Shown piece by piece: positions 41,593 through 47,659 of a DNA stretch of 47,659 bases. The position numbers and the translations under genes are program-made. The notes beneath the pieces were generated by a model. It was not told where the DNA came from, made no database searches, and was given only the letters and a program-made list of their open reading frames with translations. Origin of the DNA: Ruminococcus flavefaciens (GTDB taxonomy: Bacteria; Bacillota; Clostridia; Oscillospirales; Ruminococcaceae); contig NZ_FRCT01000022.1 in the NCBI RefSeq assembly GCF_900143025.1, forward strand, positions 1 to 47,659, in the 5' to 3' direction. The first letter of the stretch is position 1, and each line of letters begins with the position of its first letter.

Positions 41593-41622
41593 AGGACTGT
41601 GATATAATCACAGTCCTTTTTT
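41593..41622 (+). terminator. intrinsic terminator after the HicB-like gene
   Basis: AGGACTGTGAT and ATCACAGTCCT form a perfect 11-bp stem with a 3-nt loop, followed by six T. Confidence 0.95.
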
Positions 41623-41675
41623 CCTTCAATATAGCATTCATTATCTTTGTATTAGCTATTTTCCCAATAAACTAA

Positions 41676-41704
41676 TTGATTTTTGTCAACTTTTATGTTA
41701 TAAT
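41676..41704 (+). promoter_or_regulatory. promoter of the restriction-modification operon
   Basis: TTGATT (41676-41681) and TATAAT (41699-41704) are spaced by 17 nt, 33 nt upstream of the first methyltransferase start. This makes the upstream in-frame ATG at 41708 unlikely as a start. Confidence 0.8.
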
Positions 41705-41737
41705 AATATGGGTATTTATAATGAAACGAGGATTATT

Positions 41738-42742
41738 ATGTTTGATATATGGAACAGGAGATATACAGGTAGTAAATATAAGCTCTCCTCTTGGATAAAT
41801 GAGCTGATATCTGAGAACTGTAATGGCAGCTCATTTTGTGATATTTTTGCAGGAACAGGCATTATTTCATATACTATGCTTGACAAGATGAAGAAAATCT
41901 ACATTAATGATTTCCTTTACTCAAATGAAGTAATATATAAAGCATTTTTTGAGCCTGCTGCCTATGACAAGAAGATAATAGCTGAATATTGTAGTCGTTT
42001 TCAGGCTTTAACTGCGGATAGCATTGATGATAACTATATCTCCGAAAACTTTGGCGGAAAATTCTTTTCTTATTCGGATGCAAAAAAAATCGGATATATA
42101 AGGGAGATTATCGAAGCTGATAGAAATAGATTATCTAAAAAAGAGTTTTCTATACTGCTTGCATCACTGTTATATTCAGCAGATAAAAGTGCCAATACCG
42201 TAGGTCACTACGATGCGTATATAAAAGGACATAGTATTCCTGATACATTTACATTTGAGCTTATAACCCCATATAAAACAAAGAAGTCACAAATAGCTAT
42301 TTCAAGAGAGGATTCTAACGAGTTTGCTCATAAACTAAAATGTGATATAGTTTATATCGATCCTCCATACAATTCAAGACAGTACAGCCGTTTTTATCAT
42401 GTTCTGGAAAACATCACCTGTTGGCGAAAACCTGAACTTCATGGCGTGGCATTAAAGCCTGATCCTGAAAACATGAGCGATTACTGTCGCAACAAAGCAA
42501 AAATAGTATTCAAGGAGCTTATTGACAGCCTTGATTGCAAATATATCGTTGTTTCGTATAACAACACCTATGAATCAAAGAGCAGTTCTTCAAAGAATAA
42601 AATGACACTTGAAGATATTGAAGCTGCTTTATCTGCAAGAGGAGAAGTTCAGAGATTTGAAACATCACATAACTTCTTCAATGCAGGAAAAACCGATTTT
42701 AACGACCATAAAGAACTGATTTTTATTGTTAAAGTGAAGTGA
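41738..42742 (+). CDS. DNA adenine methyltransferase 1 of the type IIS system
   Basis: A 334-residue N6-adenine methyltransferase. The SAM-binding motif I is FCDIFAGTGI near residue 34 and the catalytic motif IV is DPPYNSRQYS near residue 208, in the order typical of the Dam-like (D12) class. The insertion between the motifs is long, as in type IIS enzymes. Presumed to methylate one strand of an asymmetric site. GAGGAT precedes the ATG at 41738. It ends 5 bp before the second methyltransferase start. Confidence 0.85.
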   Translation: MFDIWNRRYTGSKYKLSSWINELISENCNGSSFCDIFAGTGIISYTMLDKMKKIYINDFLYSNEVIYKAFFEPAAYDKKIIAEYCSRFQALTADSIDDNYISENFGGKFFSYSDAKKIGYIREIIEADRNRLSKKEFSILLASLLYSADKSANTVGHYDAYIKGHSIPDTFTFELITPYKTKKSQIAISREDSNEFAHKLKCDIVYIDPPYNSRQYSRFYHVLENITCWRKPELHGVALKPDPENMSDYCRNKAKIVFKELIDSLDCKYIVVSYNNTYESKSSSSKNKMTLEDIEAALSARGEVQRFETSHNFFNAGKTDFNDHKELIFIVKVK

Positions 42743-42747
42743 TTAAT

Positions 42748-43662
42748 ATGAAAACTCAGATAGCTACTTCTTTCAGAAGATCGCCCTTCTTCTATGTGGG
42801 AGATAAGTTCAAACTCGTTCCGCAGCTTAAAGAGCATTTCCCAACTGATATTGACAGGTTTATTGAACCTTTCTGCGGCGGTGGCAGTGTTTTCCTTAAC
42901 GCCGAAGCTGAAAGCTATCTTGTTAATGATATAGACAACTATATGATAGCTCTACATAAACTATTATTTGATTACAGTAACGATGTTGACGGCTTCTGGA
43001 GCAAATTGACCGATATTATAAATGGCTACGGTCTTTCGGCATCTTTCCTAGGCAGGACTGTTCCTGACGAATATAAGATCAACTTTGTAAAAACTTACTA
43101 TGCTAAGTATAATAAAGAAGCATATATGAAGCTCAGAGCTGATTTCAACAATGATAAGTCTGACCTGTTAAAGCTGTATGTTTTACTCATCTACGGATTT
43201 AACCGTATGCTGAGGTTTAATAACAACGGGGATTTTAACCTCCCCGTAGGAAATGTAGACTTCAATCAAAACGTTGTTAATGCTCTTAATGCGTATTTTG
43301 AATATGTATCTGAAAAGAATATAGAATTATTCAACATGGATTTTGAAGAATTCATTGCGGAAATAGAGCCAACAACCGATGATTTCATATACCTCGATCC
43401 GCCTTATCTTATTTCATTCAGTGAGTATAACAAGCTATGGAATCCTGAAACGGAGCGTCGTTTACTTGATGTTCTCGATGATCTTAATAGCAGACATATA
43501 AGATTTGCGGTTTCAAACATCATCAGACACAAGAATATGTATAACGAAATTTTTGATACCTGGGCAAAAAAATACAATGTAATCGATATTACAAGCAATT
43601 ATATTAGTTTCCATGATAATACGCAGAAAGGCTCTTATGAAGTATTAGTAACAAATTATTAA
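42748..43662 (+). CDS. DNA adenine methyltransferase 2, Dam-like
   Basis: A 304-residue N6-adenine methyltransferase of the Dam/DpnM class. It has FYVGDKFKLVPQLKEHFP at the start, motif I FIEPFCGGGSVFLN near residue 40 and catalytic motif IV YLDPPYLISFSEYNKL near residue 215. It would methylate the second strand of the asymmetric site, giving full protection together with its neighbour. The ATG at 42748 is preferred; GTG at 42739 overlaps the first gene. The restriction gene follows after 13 bp. Confidence 0.87.
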   Translation: MKTQIATSFRRSPFFYVGDKFKLVPQLKEHFPTDIDRFIEPFCGGGSVFLNAEAESYLVNDIDNYMIALHKLLFDYSNDVDGFWSKLTDIINGYGLSASFLGRTVPDEYKINFVKTYYAKYNKEAYMKLRADFNNDKSDLLKLYVLLIYGFNRMLRFNNNGDFNLPVGNVDFNQNVVNALNAYFEYVSEKNIELFNMDFEEFIAEIEPTTDDFIYLDPPYLISFSEYNKLWNPETERRLLDVLDDLNSRHIRFAVSNIIRHKNMYNEIFDTWAKKYNVIDITSNYISFHDNTQKGSYEVLVTNY

Positions 43663-43675
43663 GGGGATATATGTT

Positions 43676-45424
43676 ATGGCAGATGCAAGAAAACCGATAG
43701 CTTTTGACACTACTTTACGTAACCCATATAGAATACCTGATTTTATTTCTATATTTAAGCAGTATGAGGGCAAAATATTAACCAGCGAATTAATTATAAA
43801 GATAGAAGCTGAATTGATTCGCCAAAAGAAATTTGAACCTACTAAAAATACACTTGGAACTTACAAAAGAGAGTATAAAGGCAAGTTCTATTTTGAAGCC
43901 GATGATCAATCTGATGATGCAGCTGAGCGGGTGGCAAAATACTATAAAGAATGGGTTGAAGGCGAACCTGGAAGCGTTTCGATTGATAAAATAATATATC
44001 TCCTCAAGAACACTGTCACTGACCATAAAGATCATTGGGAAGGTGGTTGGGAAACCCGATTATGGACTCAATGCAAGTTTTTGAACGAACTCGGTCTTGT
44101 ATATATGGAAAAAGGGCACATTATCAAAATTTCTCCTGCTGCAAATCTAATGCTTCATGGATATGATAGCGATGAAGATACTTCAAGTAATATACAGTCC
44201 GCTTATCTAAGTGTTTTCGCTAAATATCAAGTAAACAATCCCTTCAGAAATAATACAATCAAGGTCAACTTCTTCTCTTTGGTATTAAAAGTAATCAAAT
44301 ATTTAAAGGAAAAGTATGATCGCCCTGGAATTTTCTATCAGGATATATCGTTTATTATTGCTTGGGATAGTAATGACTATGTCCAATTGGCTGAATACAT
44401 ACAGGCATTTAGAAATAAATTTCGTTATAACAATGTTTCTGACGAGTTAGTGTACAGTTACGCTATGAACCTTCTTGATGAATCCACACCAAATAATATA
44501 ATCGCAGAAGCTACAAAAGACTTTATTGATAAGAAAAGCAAGCATTACAAATTTACGCAATTAACTCGTGAAACCAGAGATGAAGTAATACGAAAACTGA
44601 GAATGACAAGATTGATTTCGTTTAGAGGGGCTGGTAGATTCATTGACTTTAACAACCTAGAAATAGACAAAATCAATCATATTATTGATTCATATACTCA
44701 CAATATTTCTGAATTCGAGAGTGACGAAGCATATTTTGATTATATGGGTTCAATTGATAAGGCATTGGTATTTGAAGATGATAAAATTGATACCGCAGTT
44801 GCATTAACCGCAAAAGAAAAAGCTATTTCTGAGTTTGCTTCAAATCATGATTGGGAATACCTAAAATCTCAAATAAGCATTATATCAAACGGAACCGATA
44901 CTAAAGATGCTTTATTGCGGTTTATAGATGTTCCCGTAAGGCTTGAATTTCTGTGTTCTGTGATTATAAAAAAGAAACTTCCTAAGGTAATGGTAATTGC
45001 TAATTACTTAGCTGATGATGAGGGAATTCCATACGGAACTGCCGGTGGACAACACGGCAACTGCGTCGGAACGGATATAGATGTATATGAAGATGATATT
45101 CATGCTATAATAGAGCCTACTGCAGCCACATCGAGATCGTTCCAGACTGAACACGAACTTCCTTCAATTAGAAATCATATATTTGGAAGTAAAGAAAAAG
45201 ACGTAAATGAAGGTAATCCTTATAAAAAGTGGTTTGCGCTGTTTATTGCACCTAAACTAGTAAAAGATGTTGCTGATCAAGTAGCACTTATACGAGCAAT
45301 CAATAATGTTGAGATTTACCCTTGGAATGCTGATGATTTTGTTGAGTATTCAGCGAATAATAACTTTGATAGCATTCAAGAGTACAAAATTATTCGTGAC
45401 TACATGAAACCACAACAATTATAA
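43676..45424 (+). CDS. AlwI-family type IIS restriction endonuclease
   Basis: A 582-residue enzyme. The N-terminal part (LRNPYRIPDFISIF) resembles the DNA-recognition region of AlwI-type enzymes. The likely PD-(D/E)xK centre is near residue 460: IPYGTAGGQHGN, then Asp in GTDIDVYED, and IIEPTAATSRSFQTEHELP. AlwI cuts near GGATC; this enzyme's site is not known but probably related to GATC given the Dam-like partner. It closes a three-gene operon. AAGGGG precedes the ATG. It is the last gene before the right attachment repeat. Confidence 0.75.
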   Translation: MADARKPIAFDTTLRNPYRIPDFISIFKQYEGKILTSELIIKIEAELIRQKKFEPTKNTLGTYKREYKGKFYFEADDQSDDAAERVAKYYKEWVEGEPGSVSIDKIIYLLKNTVTDHKDHWEGGWETRLWTQCKFLNELGLVYMEKGHIIKISPAANLMLHGYDSDEDTSSNIQSAYLSVFAKYQVNNPFRNNTIKVNFFSLVLKVIKYLKEKYDRPGIFYQDISFIIAWDSNDYVQLAEYIQAFRNKFRYNNVSDELVYSYAMNLLDESTPNNIIAEATKDFIDKKSKHYKFTQLTRETRDEVIRKLRMTRLISFRGAGRFIDFNNLEIDKINHIIDSYTHNISEFESDEAYFDYMGSIDKALVFEDDKIDTAVALTAKEKAISEFASNHDWEYLKSQISIISNGTDTKDALLRFIDVPVRLEFLCSVIIKKKLPKVMVIANYLADDEGIPYGTAGGQHGNCVGTDIDVYEDDIHAIIEPTAATSRSFQTEHELPSIRNHIFGSKEKDVNEGNPYKKWFALFIAPKLVKDVADQVALIRAINNVEIYPWNADDFVEYSANNNFDSIQEYKIIRDYMKPQQL

Positions 45425-45484
45425 TCTTTATAAGGAAAAAGGAATGTTTCTGGATTTTACAGAAATACAGGAGTATGCCTATTT

Positions 45485-45504
45485 TGTCCTTTGTTTGTCC
45501 TTTA
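45485..45504 (+). repeat. subterminal repeat, right (candidate integrase arm site)
   Basis: TGTCCTTTGTTTGTCCTTTA differs at one base from 31660-31679 and has the same orientation. The remaining 45425-45621 sequence shows no gene. Confidence 0.65.
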
Positions 45505-45621
45505 CACGCCCCGAAAAGTTACGATAAAGGAAACTATAATAAAACGTATTAAAACTAAAAAACGCCGTAGATACGGTATAAAATCCATATCACGGCAAGT
45601 TAGAAAACTCGGAAAATTTAA

Positions 45622-45641
45622 TTCAATTCCCGTACGGGTCA
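45622..45641 (+). repeat. right attachment repeat (attR core) followed by native CCA
   Basis: TTCAATTCCCGTACGGGTCA, identical to the tRNA-Glu 3' end at 31570-31589. It is followed by CCA, which was the original 3' end of the tRNA gene. Confidence 0.9.
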
Positions 45642-45672
45642 CCATGTCTATTTTACAAAATAGATATTTCAC

Positions 45673-45702
45673 AAAAAATCCCCGATTTTTCGGGGATTTT
45701 TT
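45673..45702 (+). terminator. original tRNA operon terminator, now right of the element
   Basis: AAAATCCCCGA and TCGGGGATTTT form a stem with flanking A and T runs, 30 bp after the CCA. By position it was the terminator of the tRNA-Met/tRNA-Glu transcript before insertion. Confidence 0.85.
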
Positions 45703-45912
45703 GCATTCTCAGGACCAAAAAATTTTTTCAATTTTCATAGATATATTTTCTGAAAAACTCCGATGTTACGGGAAGTGAACCCTTGAAATCATCATTTCAG
45801 ACGATTTTGATTCCGTTTCGGCATAAAAACAACTTCAAAATCCGTTGTTTATTTTTAACGAAGTTTTGTCGAATTTCTTATGTATTATGCCAAGTTAATA
45901 TTTACTATATAA

Positions 45913-45943
45913 GGCTGGACTTTTATGAGTCCAGCCTTTTTTT
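45913..45943 (+). terminator. intrinsic terminator
   Basis: GGCTGGAC and GTCCAGCC around TTTTATGA, followed by seven T. No gene precedes it closely. The 45703-46090 interval is AT-rich and otherwise without a credible gene. Confidence 0.85.
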
Positions 45944-46090
45944 CGGCTTAATCCTTTTTCTGCGTTCATTATCAGCTTCTACAAAGCACTTCCAAGACTT
46001 ATACCATAACTTGCACGGATTTTCAATACTTATACATTTAATACTTAATATTACATAAAACAGATCTTTTAATCTGAAAGGATGATATAA

Positions 46091-46375
46091 GTGGAAAAGC
46101 TATCAAGGCAGGCGATACAACGTTATAAAGATATGTACCCTCCTGGAACAGGTATATGTGTTGATAATATGCCAGATGATCCAAGACCGATATCTTCCGG
46201 AACTAAGGGTAAAGTTATAGCCGTCGATGATATAGGTACAATACACTGTGCTTTTGAAAACGGAAGACAGCTTGGGCTCATACCTGGTGTTGACAGTTTT
46301 CATGTTGTAAAAGAGGAACTATCCGAAACTCAAAATATTGAAGAAGAACCAGAATTACAAATGAATATGACATAA
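46091..46375 (+). CDS. DUF4314-family protein
   Basis: A 94-residue soluble protein. The central MYPPGTGICVDNMPDDPRPISSGTKGKV and IHCAFENGRQLGLIPGVDSF parts are the DUF4314 pattern, a small SH3-like domain found mainly on conjugative elements of Firmicutes. The last 18 residues are acidic. The start is GTG at 46091 with AAAGGA upstream. A strong terminator follows at 46385. It lies to the right of the attachment repeat and so belongs to a different mobile segment. Function unknown. Confidence 0.75.
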   Translation: MEKLSRQAIQRYKDMYPPGTGICVDNMPDDPRPISSGTKGKVIAVDDIGTIHCAFENGRQLGLIPGVDSFHVVKEELSETQNIEEEPELQMNMT

Positions 46376-46384
46376 CCTAAATAC

Positions 46385-46414
46385 GCCGTATTGTTTGATC
46401 AATACGGCTTTTTT
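46385..46414 (+). terminator. intrinsic terminator after the DUF4314 gene
   Basis: GCCGTATTG pairs with CAATACGGC around a TTTGAT loop, followed by six T. Confidence 0.9.
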
Positions 46415-46435
46415 ACATATATAAGGAAGGAGTTG

Positions 46436-46525
46436 TTGCCTACTGTCAATATCATTACAGTCAATGTTATAGCTGCGCTGGCCGAATTTATAAAGGAAAT
46501 AGACGAGGAGATGAAAAATGCCTAA
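46436..46525 (+). CDS. possible 29-codon ORF overlapping the Api92-like gene
   Basis: TTG start at 46436 with GGAAGGAG just upstream. It would encode MPTVNIITVNVIAALAEFIK, then EIDEEMKNA, a short amphipathic helix, and stop 8 bp inside the next gene. The overlap suggests translational coupling. The close ribosome-binding spacing and TTG start make it uncertain. Confidence 0.3.
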   Translation: MPTVNIITVNVIAALAEFIKEIDEEMKNA

Positions 46526-47147
46526 TCATGTAACAAATGTAGTTTCCTTCTCTGGCGATAAAAGCCGAATTTCAGCAATGCTGAAGGAAATACAAAATGA
46601 TGAACACGGCATAGGTTCGGTTGATTTTGAAAAAATACTGCCTATGCCTGATACCGTTTACAACGGCTCGCTTGGAATACGTGAAAGGGAGCTTTACGGC
46701 GAGAATAACTGGTATGACTGGCGAATTGGGAATTGGGGAACCAAATGGAATTCCTATGGATATACCGAAAATACCACCTTTCAAGGTGGTAAGATCATAT
46801 TTCTTACGGCATGGTCTGCTCCACATCCAATACTGCAAAAGCTGTCAGAAATGTATCCTGATGTAAAAATGGAACATGAATGGGCTGATGAAGATATCGG
46901 CATGAACTGTGGGCGTTACGTTTATTACGATGGTGAGCGTGTAGAAGAATACTTCCCCGAAAGTCAAAAAGAATGCCTTGAATTCGCTGCAAAAGTAATG
47001 GATGTAAGTCTTGAAGAGGATTATGCCTTATATCTGAATGCCAGTGAAACAGGATATGTTAATATAGAATATGACGATGAATATGAGCTTGTTGAAATTG
47101 AGGATCTGCCTGCTTTATTCACAAATGAGCGCATGCTTCACCGATAA
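46518..47147 (+). CDS. Api92-like (ferredoxin-fold) mobile-element protein
   Basis: A 209-residue soluble protein. It begins MPNHVTNVVSFSGDKSRIS and contains NWGTKWNSYGY and the LTAWSAPHPILQKLSEMYPD stretch, the signature of Api92/YubB-like proteins carried by plasmids and conjugative elements. A ferredoxin-like fold is predicted for the family; the biochemical role is unknown. GAGGAG precedes the ATG. It is part of the segment right of the attachment repeat, with DUF4314 and IstB-like genes. Confidence 0.78.
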   Translation: MPNHVTNVVSFSGDKSRISAMLKEIQNDEHGIGSVDFEKILPMPDTVYNGSLGIRERELYGENNWYDWRIGNWGTKWNSYGYTENTTFQGGKIIFLTAWSAPHPILQKLSEMYPDVKMEHEWADEDIGMNCGRYVYYDGERVEEYFPESQKECLEFAAKVMDVSLEEDYALYLNASETGYVNIEYDDEYELVEIEDLPALFTNERMLHR

Positions 47148-47182
47148 AGGAAACTGTTCCCAGAGAACTCTATGGTTTTCTT

Positions 47183-47407
47183 ATGAAGCTGGATAGCCCA
47201 AAGGAGATAGTCAAGGTATTGAGACTGTATATTGATACCGGCGATGAATTATTGAAGCACCTGTCTTATGCTGATTCATATGATACGCTGTACGCCTGCG
47301 TTATCGGTAAAACAGTAAATAATGCGCCGATAGAAACATCGGTAAAGATAATACTGCCAGATCTTAAACGATACGATTCGCTGCTGAAAGGCGGTGATGC
47401 AGTATGA
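47183..47407 (+). CDS. hypothetical small protein upstream of an IstB-like gene
   Basis: A 74-residue soluble alpha/beta protein (KEIVKVLRLYIDTGDELLK, then VIGKTVNNAPI and IKIILPDLKRYDSLL-like end). No family is recognised. Its TGA at 47405 overlaps the ATG of the next gene, so the two are translationally coupled. It could be a partner of the IstB-like ATPase, by position only. Confidence 0.5.
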   Translation: MKLDSPKEIVKVLRLYIDTGDELLKHLSYADSYDTLYACVIGKTVNNAPIETSVKIILPDLKRYDSLLKGGDAV

Positions 47408-47659
47408 ACAGCGTACAGAAAGAAACGATCAAGCTATATGCAAAGCAGCTCAGAGTGCCTACTTTCAATAACTATGATAAGGTAATCCGCCATCTTTCAG
47501 CTGATGACGGTTATGAGCAGTTCCTGATAGAACTGATGAAACAGGAACTTGCAGAGCGCTCGGTAACAGGTCAGAAACGCAGGATAAAAGCTGCGAAATT
47601 CCCGTCAATGAAAACACTTGACGAGTTTGATATGACAAGGCTTGAAAATGTCAGCGAAA
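47404..47659 (+). CDS. IstB/DnaC-like ATP-binding protein (partial, N-terminus)
   Basis: The first 85 residues before the window edge read MNSVQKETIKLYAKQLRVPT, then YEQFLIELMKQELAERS and RIKAAKFPSMKTLDEFD. This is the N-terminal helical domain of IstB/DnaC-like ATPases. The Walker motifs would lie beyond the window. No IstA transposase gene precedes it, so it is more likely a helicase-loader-like or element-associated ATPase than an IS21 helper. Confidence 0.72.
   Translation, partial: MNSVQKETIKLYAKQLRVPTFNNYDKVIRHLSADDGYEQFLIELMKQELAERSVTGQKRRIKAAKFPSMKTLDEFDMTRLENVSE

Larger units (their letters stand above)
31570..45641. mobile_element. 14.05-kb integrative mobilizable element in tRNA-Glu
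   Basis: It is bounded by an exact 20-bp direct repeat TTCAATTCCCGTACGGGTCA (31570-31589 and 45622-45641), the T-arm and acceptor end of tRNA-Glu. Inside are a tyrosine integrase next to the left repeat, an excisionase-like gene, a RepA-like ATPase, a MobV relaxase with a likely oriT, TnpV, a Kiwa defence system and an AlwI-type restriction system. There are no type IV secretion genes, so it would need a helper for transfer. The core-genome palindrome family is absent from it. Confidence 0.88.

Noticed and set aside
45491..45778. 95-codon open frame across the right attachment repeat
   Set aside because: It runs through the attachment repeat and a terminator, begins without a ribosome-binding site and has no recognisable content.
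45783..46058. 91-codon open frame right of the element
   Set aside because: It contains an intrinsic terminator in its middle and has AT-driven composition.
46518..47659. IS21-type insertion sequence
   Set aside because: The IstB-like protein is not preceded by an IstA transposase and no terminal repeats are visible.

Overview
The window looks like a chromosomal segment of a low-to-mid GC anaerobic Firmicute of the Ruminococcus/Oscillospiraceae type. The evidence is the 5' end of a 16S rRNA gene at the left edge, a lactate dehydrogenase/malic enzyme pair, an [FeFe]-hydrogenase maturation GTPase (HydF), SpoVAD/SpoVAE sporulation genes, and MobV/TnpV-type mobile genes typical of gut Clostridia. 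Names come from reading motifs in the translations; no database search was run.

Left part (1-17.2 kb, almost all minus strand): a 16S rRNA start with two tandem sigma-A promoters, then a scattered but complete glutamate-to-arginine pathway (argG, argH, argC, argJ, argB, argD, argF). Between the arg genes lie small membrane proteins, two PH-like membrane proteins, a GT1-type glycosyltransferase beside a CdiI-like immunity gene (with a decayed second copy), a lipoprotein hydrolase, a nucleoside deaminase and a GNAT acetyltransferase. A broken four-helix-bundle gene sits inside an inverted-repeat element, and a 47-codon reading frame is interrupted at an A-AAA-AAG run.

Middle part (17.4-31.6 kb): ldh and malic enzyme, two paralogous 59-60 aa membrane peptides each behind a near-identical promoter plus hairpin, a Zn-ribbon protein, TrmO, hydF, a 31-codon ORF coupled to an acyltransferase, a MazF toxin whose ribosome-binding site lies inside a 21-bp inverted repeat, a Ca2+-type P-ATPase, an AEC transporter, spoVAD-spoVAE and a tRNA-Met/tRNA-Glu pair. 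Palindromic repeats of the form GGGCG...CGCCC followed by CTACA are scattered here and in the left part.

Right part (31.57-45.64 kb): a 14.05-kb integrative mobilizable element inserted in the 3' end of tRNA-Glu(TTC), bounded by exact 20-bp direct repeats (31570-31589 and 45622-45641). It carries a tyrosine integrase, an excisionase-like protein, a RepA-like ATPase, a MobV relaxase with a plausible oriT hairpin, and defence cargo: a Kiwa system (kwaA-kwaB) behind an XRE regulator, and a type IIS AlwI-like restriction enzyme with two adenine methyltransferases. It also has TnpV and a lone HicB-like protein. To the right of the attachment repeat (46.09-47.66 kb) lie DUF4314, Api92-like and IstB-like genes that look like another mobile element in the same hotspot.

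The most unusual items are the Kiwa plus two-methylase restriction cargo on a mobilizable element, the structured leader of mazF, the twin hairpin-led membrane peptides, the slippery-site small ORF and the four-helix-bundle element.
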